Below, piece by piece: positions 51,201 through 63,200 of a stretch of DNA of 64,000 bases; within the stretch, counting starts at the first letter, position 1, and every line of letters starts with the position of its first letter. This DNA comes from Pycnopodia helianthoides (Eukaryota > Echinodermata > Asteroidea > Forcipulatida > Asteriidae). Below the pieces are notes generated by a model. That model had not been told where the DNA came from. It was given only the letters and a program-made list of their open reading frames with translations, and searched no databases. The stretch lies in assembly GCA_032158295.1 (NCBI GenBank), contig CM063252.1, forward strand, positions 14,469,885 to 14,533,884, given 5' to 3'. Both the position numbers and the translations under genes were made by a program.

Positions 51201-54200
51201 TATGCTGAAATCTCTGAAAGCTCAAACTTACCTACCATTTAAGCACTTTGGGCATACGGTGGACACATCACTTAGGCACTATTAAGTTGGGTGACTTTGT
51301 CTGTATACACCAAAACTAAACAGTGCACACCTATGGTGTCCACCATTTCTCAAAACGGGTAATTGAGCTGAATACAATGAAAAACAATAGTGCCAAACTC
51401 TCCATTCTTGTATGCCACATTTGAACAACAACAGGACAAAGGTCTGGAATCGGGGACTACACAATAGCTCCCAGAAAAAGGGATATTACGAACTGATTTC
51501 CAGTGCTTTCTATTACTTTGTGTGTGGGTGAAACAAAGCGTAGCACGCTAGGTGCATGTTTTTGCACACTGCACAATGGAATGTCTGGGTGGATATTCAC
51601 AGTCAGGCCGTCCGGCAGCCAGCAATTTTTTGTTGGTAACATGAAAGTTCTTCCGGTTGTAATAATTCGTCTGCCGTAGGCCAGTCCAGAAAAATGTGTC
51701 AAATGGACATGTCATCCGATGTAAAGAGGTTAAGGAATGCTAAACTCCCGATGAACAGAGATAATAATACAAGTAATCTTAAGAAATTGCAATGCTACTA
51801 TTAAAAAATTAAATTAAAAAATGGTTTCATGATGAAATCTACTGACAATTCTTTTCCCGATCTTCACAATATCTTTCTTTAGGAACAAATTCAAGGACTG
51901 TTGATGACATCATTCGTGAGGTGAACAACGAGAAAAGAATGATGCGGGAAAATGCTGATGACATCATGAGCAGACTGAGAAGGGATGGCGAGGGTCAAGG
52001 TGAAAGGTCAGATTGGACCAATGAAAACCGAGGCTTGGAGGAAAATAACAAGAAAGATTTTGAATCACGAAAGACTAATGAGGATAGAGAACGTGGCTTA
52101 AAACCAGCCAATGAGAACAGAGGGTTTGATTTGCAGCCAGCCACTGAGAGCAGAGGGTTTGATTTGCAGCCAGCCAATGAGAACAGAGGATTTGATTTGC
52201 AGCCATCCAATGAGAGCAGAGGATTTGATCTACAGCCAGCCAGTGAGAGCAGAGGATTTGATTTGCAGCCATCGAATGAGAGCAGAGGATTTGATTTGCA
52301 GCCAGCCATTGAGAACAGAGGATTTGATCTACAGCCAGCAAATGAGAACAGAGGATTTGATTTGCAGCCAGCCAATGAGAACAGAGGATTTGATTTGCAG
52401 CCAGCCAATGAGAACAGAGGATTTGATCTACAGCCAGCAAATGAGAACAGAGGATTTGATCTACAGCCAGCAAATGAGAACAGAGGGTTCGATTTGCAGC
52501 CATCCAATGAGAGCAGAGGCTTTGATTTGCAGCCAGCCAATGAGAGTAGAGGGTACGATTTGCAGCCAGCCAGTTACGATGTGCATCCAATCAGTGTAAG
52601 TGAAAATAAAAGAGGGCCTGAACCTGGCATTCGTAAAGTTAATCTCTAATTGGTTTTTAAGATAAACAGGTGAACTCCAACCAGACAAAGCGCAAAGTTC
52701 AACAGAGTGTTTGAAATTGCAAAGTTCATTTCATTTTCAGTATTCACCACACTTCCTTCTTATTGGCTCAGCCGTTCATTGTTTTAAATTAAATCCCATT
52801 GTGAGCTACCTCAAATGAAAGGTTTGAATACATTATAGTGTATTTGAAAAATATTAATATGGTGGAAATTCTCTTATATCCAGAGCCCAGTTTCATAGAG
52901 CTGATTGAGTGCCAATAATTAGCTAAGCTTACCAGAATTTGGTTACCAGCTAAAATGTATTGTTGTACATACCTTATGTGACTGGTTTCCTGCTTATTTT
53001 TGCTTGGCAGGAAGTTGTTAAGCAAAAGGTTGTCGAAGCTGAATTTATTTTATGGCAAGTGCTGTGATCCAGTACACTTCAGGCAATACTTTCTTTGGCT
53101 TTGGCCGGAAATCCATGTGTCCTTTATAATGAAAACACACGCCAAGCAATGCACTAAAATTTTTCGGATAACAGAGTACGCATTATGGATAAAGGGAATT
53201 AGTAAGATAATGAACGGCTTTTATATAACCAGGGTCCCTAGGCGCTTTACAGAGATAAAAATACCAAGAGAAGAAAAAAATGAAACCTAGAGCAGAGAAA
53301 GCTGATCCCAAAAGGGTGCGGCATGCAAAAGAGCAACCTGAAAATATCATGTGCGAATTACATCCAGTGTGAATACATTATAATGTATTTGAAAAATATT
53401 AATATGGTGGAAATTCTCTTATATCCAGAGCCCTGTTTCATTAAGCACCTAAAAAATAGCTAAGCTTACCAAAATTTGGTTACCCGCTAAAATGCAATGT
53501 TGTACATACCTTATGTGACTGGTTTCCTACTTATTTTTGCTTGGCAGGAAGTTGTTAAGCAAAAGGTTGTCGAAGCTGAATTTATTTTATGGCAAGTGCT
53601 GTGATCCAGTACACTTCAGGCAATATTTTCTTTGGCTTTGGCCGGAAATCCATGTGTCCTTTATAATGAAAACACACGCCAAGCAATGCACTAAAAATTT
53701 TCGGATAACAGAGTACACATTATGGATAAAGGGAATTAATAAGATAATGAATGGCTTTTATATAACCAGGGTCCCTAGGCGCTTTACAGAGATCAAAAAT
53801 ACCAAGACAAGAAAAAAAATGAAACCTAGAGCAGAGAAAGCCGATCCCGAAAGGGCTCGGCATGCAAAAGAGCAACCTGAAAATATCATGTGCGAATTAC
53901 ATCCAGTGTGCTGACCCGTAGTCTTGGTTACAAAACAGAATTATGTGCCTTAGCTGGTGTGTACTTTTCTTTTTTTACGCAATGGGCATAATGCATTACG
54001 CACAAGGCATGGTGGACTCATGAACTACTGCCGTTGGCGTTTTTTCTTTGCTACCAACTGCAGTTAAAGCTAGTGCTTCACAATATGTGGCTTCTTCTTG
54101 TTTCGTATGCAACAACAAATAAAACAATGTCAAATGTCCAGTCCAGTCCATGTCCATTCCAAACAGCCACTGCGTCACAATGGGGTCGTAGCTGGTCAGA

Positions 54201-57200
54201 TGAGCGATGCCACTGCCAGTGTCCTAGCGGGGCACTCGTTAAAGATGTGCCTTGCGGTCTGAGAAATGTTACCAAATTGAAGAAGCAACGAGAATGGCCC
54301 TAGGCAACTAGGGCAATTTTTGCTGAAAAATTTGTGGAAAACTTGTGATTTCTAACTTGCCTTTTTGTAACATTTTTCAGGCGGATGACGAGAATTCACA
54401 GAGGAAGAGCTCTCAAAAGCATCAAAAAAGAGGTGAGTAACTTACTACATGTACATGTATGCACCCCTTTCCATACCCCCTGTTTGTAGGTTTTGAAAAT
54501 TAAATGCTTCAAAACTGTTATCATAAGTTGAAGGAGTTTTGTACAGTGGAGGTATACTGTACGTCTCCTTTAAATTTATATGGCAAAACACTTCACAGAA
54601 ATACAACTCTACACTGCCACATTACACTACAGATCAATGAAACAATCATAGAGCAGATTAAACCGTAAGGGTAGGTTTAGGGTGAGAGTCTCGTATTGTG
54701 CTCAGGTCTGTGTTAAAGTCTTCCGAGTGTACCATTAACCGCAGTCCGCAGACAATAATTACCAATAATGTTCATAAATGTTTGATTTTGTCTAAATTAC
54801 AGCTAGACAGACGAGGGCAACTGGCAGCAAGGCAACTGTTGCCCGGTACTCGCACATCAGAGGCTCCGGCTATGGCAAACCTAAGACTGCCGCTGTGTGG
54901 TCACCGGTTGATGCAGCCAAGCAAAAGGTTAAAGGTCAGTGAAGCTTCCACTTTGCAAGGAGTTCTCAATGCTGCATGTTATAGTTCTACAAAGGTGGTG
55001 GTAATGTACCGAGGGGTGGGGGAAGGGGGCTATGGGAGGGTGTCTTGCAAATTTTGTTGGTTTTTTTAATTTTTGTGTACTAGAGAGAAAAAAGTGACAT
55101 CAAAAAAGGAAGAGAAAACTCTAACCCACAGAAGCGTTGAAAGGTTGGGTCATAGATCGCTAAATACTCCAAAAATGAATGACCATAAAAACTTTACTTG
55201 GTGAGAAGCACTGCAGCTGTTGATAGTATCAACTGTTTTGAAAAAGGATTCCCTTCAAAGTAAATTGGTTTGGATAATTTTGTTCACCCCAAACCTTTGA
55301 ATCTGATGAAGTCTTATCATCCAGCTTGTGCGTGTGTGCAGTAACTGGGTAGAGTTCATAATTCCATGTACAGCCACCTATCTGCTATGACCATGAAGGC
55401 AGTCCCCCCCCCCCTGAGTTAAAAAAGGAGTCCATTATTATTCTGGAAGAAAAAAACACATTGCAAAACTTTCAGCTGATTTGTTTTTTTAGAAAACACT
55501 TTCAGAGAAAAAGAAGAAATAATTGTACAAAGGTTTCTGTCCCTGGCCATTATCTCTATGGAGAATACAAAGTTGCACGTTGTGATAATGGAAATCTTTT
55601 TGTATCTTCCTGCAGGTTCGGAAGTACCCCATCTTCAAGACAGACCTCCGGTAGGGGTCGGCAAGAATATCATGGCATCCGTAGAGTCGTTTGCCCATTA
55701 CATTCAGGAACATTTTGTGGATACAGGGAAGCCAGAACCACCAAAGGTAAACAAATGAATAAATAAATAAAGTACTAGGTCAAAAGAGTCTGTACACCAT
55801 GGGTACATTATAGAAAAAAGGAAAGGGGGAATTAAAGATTGCTGGTTACAATTGTAATTGATGTTAAATTTGCATCAGATTTAAAGAATATTAGCCATAC
55901 ACCAATATGTGTAAAGCCATGGCAAGTGAGAACAACATACACAATCCACTCGAAATTTGATTCTAAGTATTTACACCAACCACATTTTTTTTCTCTGTCT
56001 GCTGTCCAGTCTCCGCCAATACGGCCGCAACGTTCAACAGAAGATCCGCTGCTCTCGGCAAGTATGCGCGAGTCCCGCCTGCAGCTTGTGTCCCGAGAGA
56101 GGGCGCTAGTCAACGAGGTATCGGAATGGCAAGCCCAGTGGAAAGAGGAGCACAAGCTCACTGCTAAACTCAAGGCTGAGATGGCAGCGCTGCAGAGGGA
56201 GCTGCACGAAAGGAAGAAGAGTTGACATTGAATCACCAGAGGGAGTTGTTCAAACTGAAACAGGATAACTTTGTCCTTCAGGCAAAGGTAAGGAAATATT
56301 TGAAGACAGCAAAGTTTCGTTTTAGGAGACTCTCTTCTCCAGATGGAACACACATAAATACTTAGATGAAATATCAACCTATAGTTTTGATATCATTAAT
56401 AAATATTATTACCCTAATTTTGTACTAATTTTTTTCAGAATACACATTTAGATTTGAGTGTTTCTTTAAGAATTTTTGCAATTTATGTCAACATGTTAGT
56501 TTTTGCATGGACAAAACTGTCGTGTTATTTGTTTTTTAAAGTTATGAAGTACAAAGAACTACAGACTTTATGGTTGAAGAAAGTTGTTTAAGCATGTTTA
56601 GTGGACAAGATTGACCCCAAAAGTTTCAAATCCTACAATTTTATAAGGTTGAGATTGTGAAACCGAAAACCACATATCAGGATTATGTCCGGTGTGGGAT
56701 TGGAACCATATTCCATGGAGTTAGAGACCTGGGAGGGGCACAGCGCTGCCGACCTGACTCCTTATTCTCTTGGTTCACCTCCAGGCAATGTTTTTATTCC
56801 TCTGCTGCTGGCAACAAACCACTTTTTTTTTCTTTCTTTTTTTCTCTAAACCTCCAGTTAAATACAGTGGACGACCAGCAGAACGCCAGAAAACAAACTG
56901 TCTCCGGCCGAACATTAGAGGGCGCCACAGAGGAAGAAGTCAAGCTGATGCAGAAAGAAATCATTGAGCAAGAAACGCTACTGCATGGCTACCAACAGGT
57001 AGGCACTTATAAAAGCAAAACCTCTCACATGAAATATAACTAGCAGAAGGTGTTAATGGTCGGATGTTTCAACTCTAGGGGAGTCTTTCTAAGTGGCTGA
57101 AAGACAACATATTACACACACAGACAAGTATAATTAGCCTTATATTAGGCTTAATTACACTGGGAGCGCTCTACTCAGAACTCTTATGTGTGATGTTTGG

Positions 57201-60200
57201 TTATGCTGTAGTTGCAGGTTGAGTGGCTTCTGACTGGCACTCCAAAACAAAGATATTGACAAAAAAGGGAGACCGCCAACATTAGGGCTAGATAGCCCAG
57301 TTGGTAGAGCGCAGGCATGTTAATATGGAGGTCGCAGGTTCAAGTCTCCCTCTGGTAATTTTTTCTGTGTTTAGCCAAATTTTTATTTTTATGTACCGTC
57401 GGTTTCCCTTGTGGCTTATTACTTGATATTTTAAATAAAAAGTCGCATGCCCTTAAGGTCATCCGTCTCCTGCCACTTCCCAGGTTGTATCGTAAATTTG
57501 GGTGTGATCCCTGGCTACACGGCACTTAAAGGTTGTATGGCTTCTGACTGGCACCCCAAAACGAAGTTATTGACAAAACATGGAGACCACCAACATAGGG
57601 CTAGATATCTCAGTTCAATGGTAGAGCGCTGGCATGTTAATGTGGAGGTCACAGGTTCAGGTCCCACTATAGTCATTTTGTTTTTTGTTCAACCCAAGAA
57701 TAATTAAAACTCACCCTGTCAGTTTCCCTTGTGGTTTATTACTTGAAACTAAAATTTTTGATCAGCATTATTCATCAAGATGATTTTCAATTTTTTTTTT
57801 GGACAGGAGAATGAGAGGCTCTACAGTGAAGTGAGGAAACTTCAGAAATCAAACTCAGTAGTCGAGGAGAAGATATTCAGGGAAAACCAAAAACTGCAAA
57901 CAGAACTTGCCACTGCCAAGTAAGATTTTACCTTTTTATGCTTACATGTAGTAAGTTTTAACTTGGAAAAATAAGTGCAATAACACTCTTTTGTTATGAA
58001 GTAGAGGCGGGGCTGGGGAGGGGGGGGGGCAAATTCCCCCAGATACTTTCTTTGCCCCCCTCCCCCAATGTCCACGTAAATTTTGTCCAAGATAGCCGAA
58101 ATTGAATTTCACCCCAAACCACATTATTGTGTTCGCATTACACCAGCTCTTGAATGATGCTATAGTTTGGAATAAAATTAAATCTTCTTTTTAAATTATA
58201 TTTATACAAAATTCTTGAAAATGAAAATACCTATAGCAAATTGTTAAAAATAAAATTTCAATTTTTGTATAATATAAGTAATTTGTTCAAATTAACATTA
58301 AACAAGATTGAAACTTTGGGAGAGGATGCTTATTTTTAGAAACCCCATTTGCCAATCTCGCTAATTTATGCATCCATCACATAGGTTTATTGACACCATG
58401 ACCGTCAGTTGGGCAAAATTCTTAATTTTTAACAAGGAACCGGAAACAGAGGTCAAGTCTAATTATTGGGTTTTCTTCGTTATTGAACTGATTTTCTTTC
58501 ATATTGTTTATCACTTAGTATTACATTCCCAACAACATATATAATTTTCATGGCCATAAACTACGTTAAACTGACATTCATACAGTTGGGACCACAATGG
58601 TCCCGGAAGTTTGAATACACACGAGACTTTACACTGTTACACAGTCTATTGCAAAATGCAAGGTTGGCAGCTCTCTGACTCACCAAGTCTTTTACTTTCT
58701 GATTGTTTACACATTACCAGGGAGCTTCTGGAGCAGAGAGATGTAGCTCTGAGGCACAAGGGCCTAATCACAGGTACCAAGATACAGCAGGAGATTGCCG
58801 TTGGTAACAACACAGCCATCTTGGGTGCAGGAATGATCGCCGAACTTCAAGTTGAACTCAGGGAAGCCGAGGTAGGAATTCAGTTATATTTTTTCTGCCA
58901 TAATCTGGGATAATAATGTTAAGATTTTTATCTAAGTTGAATAATGTTTGTGTGTGCCTGGTGAACAAAATGGCTGTTATTTTCCTTCATGTATACAGAC
59001 CAATGCGTACGCGCAAGTGCTGCGTGGCGCGCCGCCATTGCTGGGGTGCTGGCAGCGCGGGGGTTTTGTGCACAAAAGCATAAAAACAATGTTGTCGTTT
59101 TTACTTCCTCAACGATTTACACAGTTGTCCTGACAGGACAGCTTGACATAATGATGTAGAACATACTTAATGAATATTTGCAACTAAACAGAAAGTGAAT
59201 ACTGAAAATCTGACAAAAAAGCCTTGCCGATGAAACGTGCAGTTTCTGTGTAGCATCACACTTAAACTCCCTTTTGACTGTGCTTTCCTCAGGATTCAGT
59301 TTACCTTTTTTTTGTGCAATATTCATGGTCAGTGTTTGACATAATGCTGTCATGCTGTCTGTCAGGGAAATTGTGTTTAAATCGTTGAGCAAGACAGAAT
59401 AGTTCTATAGAAATCATGGGGTGCATTTTGCCGACCCAGACCATAAAACATGTTTGAGTTCGGTCATTGGCAATAAAACATTTTCACGTGTTTGTTTTAG
59501 TCTCAGTGATGAAACCGCTCTGACCAAACCGAAACAGAGTTGTTGGGTCAATTAGACAAGATCTGAATTTGTTCAGAGGACAATATTACATGCAAAAAAT
59601 AGTCACTGCCTGACGTTTCGACCCAAGCAGAGTCTTTCTCGAAGGCTAAATGACAACACAACACACATAAACAGGTGAACATCATTGCGTGTCACATCGC
59701 TTCTCCCTACTGTCTGTCTGTAGATGCAAGATGCCAGTCACAAGCAGAGGATACGACAGGCAGACGATGCAGCACAGGAGCTCAAGCAACACATCGAACG
59801 CTGGTCAGAGAGAAGAATCACGTCCAGGAGAAACTGCAGAATGTACGAGACGTCAAGCAGAGAGAGTTTCAGGTTGGTGCCCCCAATCCATCACAGGAAA
59901 TGCAACATTTTACACTACGACATTGACCCACCTTGACACACAACAAACTGTTTTATAATTTCATTTTATAAACACACCTCTTGATGGTTCTCTATCCTGA
60001 TTGGCTGAAACACTGTCATGTTGTGGTTCGATGATATAGGCTAGTGCATGAAATTTGCACCACCGTGAACTAGGCCCGCCTCAAGACATCAACATTTTGA
60101 GAGCTGAATAAATTCATGAAAATTAAAGATTTATGAGGAAAACTTGACATGCTAAACCCACCGCCCCAAAATGTGCAGTAATGAAATGTTAATGATGTTA

Positions 60201-63200
60201 ATCCGTTGAGATCCGTAGCTTCTTGCTGGTAAGATTTAAATTATGACTCGAAACAACCCTATCTGGACTCTGTATCTATGTACAGCACAGAGGAAGAGTC
60301 CTACATACATGTACAATGATAAAGATGGTGCATGTCTAACTGCATGTGGGGCGCCTAAACTGCTAACAACTGCACAGTAACACACAGGGAAACTGACGCC
60401 CAAAATGAACTCAAGCAAGATTATGATGTCAGGTAAATTTGTTGATGTGTAAAAGACGCAACTTTCCGCTGATTTCCGCTGACGGACACCGATCGTACAA
60501 ACCACGACAAATTGTACACAAAACACAGGTTTTTTCCAACTTTATTGATCAAAATGAACATTCAATCTTACAAATTATGAAAGAGTGGACATCAACGATG
60601 TCAAAAATGGGATAAATAAAAAATCACATCGAGTAAGAAATTTTCACCTTTGCAACATTGACGAGCCCTTTTGTGTGCTAAGAGATAGCGCGACTTAAGG
60701 GCCTTTTTTGCAGAGCGGGTCACATATGATGTTTCTCTCTTTTCTTTCCTGTGCAGGATATGCAGCAGCAGTACCAGCGTGAGATTGAGACTTTGCAGAA
60801 AAAGATACGATGGTACGCCGAGAACCAGGAGTTACTAGACAGAGATACCAACACACTGAGGGAGAAAGAGGAGGAAGTCAAACGTCTCAGGGACACCCTG
60901 GAGAAAGTCAACAAGCAGGTAATATATAAAAAATAATAGTGGCAATTTCCACTGATGCATGTTCGCATGTTGGCTGCAGAGAGGCACTTTTTTTACTGCA
61001 GACTCACTTGGACCTGGAGTTTCAGGCCTAGTTTGAAGCTTGTCAAATATCAGTCAGCCTGAAGACCTGCAAATCAAATTGACTTGAAACATTAATACTC
61101 CTTTATCGTTTCTTCTACTTCCAGACGAATCAGAAGTCCACTGAAGCCCAGAGAAGAGCGAGGGAGCGAGGGGCTGATGCCAAAAGAATACAGGATCTCG
61201 AAAGACAGGTAAGAGGTGTAATAGATGTACTTACTTGCATTGGGGACAATTTTGATAAACCTGGTCACCGGGCAATTTATTTCATTCCTTAACCCTTCCA
61301 GTGCCGCCAACGTACTGAAACGTCAAACAAAGTATCCATCCACAGGCCGCCAACGTTCCCATACGTTCTACTAGTCGACCAAAAAAAATATATAAATGCC
61401 CTCGGGATAAAGAACGGCCAAAACACGACCGGCACGGAACCCTTGAGCGCCGCCAACGTTCTGAAACGTCAAACTGAATCTCCATTCACAGGCCGCCAAC
61501 GTTCCGTTACGTTCTACTACTCGAAATATATATATATTTTTTTGAAATGGCCGGCCTGTGGATTGAGAATTTTTAAAACAAGGCTGGCACTCTAAGGGTT
61601 AAAACCTTCTCAGCTCCCTGGAAAGTGTACGCTGTTACACTGTACACTGTACACTGTACACTGTACACTTACACTGTACACTGTACACTGTACACTGTAC
61701 ACTGTACACTGTACACTGTACACTGTACACTGTACACTGTACACTGTCACTGTACACTGTACACTGTACACTGTACACTGTACACTGTACACTGTACACT
61801 GTACACTGTACCTGTACACTGTACACTGTACACTGTACACTGTACACTGTACACTGTACACTGTACACTGTACACTGTACACTGTACACTGTACACTGTA
61901 CACTGTACACTGTACACTGTACATGTACACTGTACACTGTACACTGTACACTGTACACTGTACACTGTACACTGTACACACTGTACACTGTCATACACTG
62001 TACACTGTACACTGTACACTGTACACTGTACACTGTACACTGTACTACTGTACATTCACTGTACATGTACATGTTAACTGTAACTGTACACTAGATGTAC
62101 ACTGTCACAGTGTTACACTGTAATACTTTCCAAGGAGCTGAGATGGAGACCTGCAGCCGATTTCACGAAACTTTACGCAAACGCGAAGTCATTTGTGCAA
62201 GATTTCTTGTTGTTAGTGGTGCACAACTTATGCAATAAGTGTTGCGCAAGGGAACTTACGCAGCTGCGTAAAGTTTCGTGAAATCGGCGGCAGGTTTGTA
62301 AAAGTTGTGCAACATGAGTGTTGAAATTTGAGAAGTAAATGATTGTTGATTCATTGCCCCCCAAAGTACTTTAAGCAAGACTTGTTTGTTTCGATGGTCT
62401 CCAGGTGAAAGAGATGAATGACATCATCAGGAAACGTCATCCAAACTCCCTGCCGGCGTTAATCTATGCAGCCGCCTCGGCCAGCAGCTCAGACCCCGCT
62501 CAAGTTGACCATGCCTCTGCCCCGCCCAAGTCGCACACGGTGGCTTTCCTTGAGGGAAAGGTCAAGAAGATGGAGGCGGAGCTGGATGAGAAGGAGGCGG
62601 ATGCCACGATATACGCCAGGGTCTTGGAGCAGAAATATAACACCATGAAGGTAAAGACAAGCGTGCATCCTCTCAGCTGCTCTGCTGACTTCCTCTTTTT
62701 TTTTTCCTTGATTTTTCTCTGACGACATAGAAAGCTGAAACACACTGCACAAGGTTTTGTGTTTTTAATAGTATCACCTTTTTTTTGCAATATCAAAATT
62801 GCATGTCTTTAATTTTTTGTTTAGCTGAGCAGCTGAACTCCTTTTTTTCCCTTCTTTTTTGAACAAGATTGCCATAGAAAACTGAAAAACACCGTACAAA
62901 GTAAAGCATGGTTGATCATTTCCTCTTTTTTTTAGCAAAAACAAAGTTGCATGTCTGTGAAATGCATATATTTAATTTCTTGTGGACTTGGTTTACACCG
63001 TTTTTTTTTTTTTTTTCGTTGATTTTTATTTTGAGTTTTGGTTTCTTTTAGACCACATTTATTTCCTTATTCACATTAGAACAAGAATCAGCTCAACAGT
63101 AATAAAATGATAATAGTCTAAAGCCGGTTCATACTTCCTGCGAAGCCCAAGCGAATTTTGACATCACAGCTCTGTTTTCTCTGCGAATGTTTTGGAGGGG

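Noticed and set aside
51995..52599. Alternative-frame and antisense ORFs over the CEP162 repeat exon
   Set aside because: A 33-bp stop-free period opens several frames. Only the GFDLQP frame links in phase to flanking CEP162 exons.
53000..53914. Pair of similar ORFs (MLGRKLLSKRLSKLN...)
   Set aside because: They come from the 0.54-kb tandem duplication of intronic repeat sequence; differences include frame-changing indels and no family is recognised.
54034..54303. 89-residue ORF with a cysteine-rich stretch (CHCQCPSGALVKDVPCG)
   Set aside because: No recognisable domain, no splice-compatible context with CEP162, and it follows directly on repeat sequence. Left as unexplained intron.
3624..57690. 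Genuine tRNA genes (box A/B present at many sites)
   Set aside because: Copies are dispersed, share non-tRNA flanks, lack a fully paired acceptor stem where I checked one (3934-4007), and vary in the anticodon region: tRNA-derived repeats.
61610..62123. Long open frames on both strands (CTLYTVH / CTVYSVQ repeats)
   Set aside because: Produced by a stop-free heptamer satellite; all frames stay open and there is no other coding evidence.
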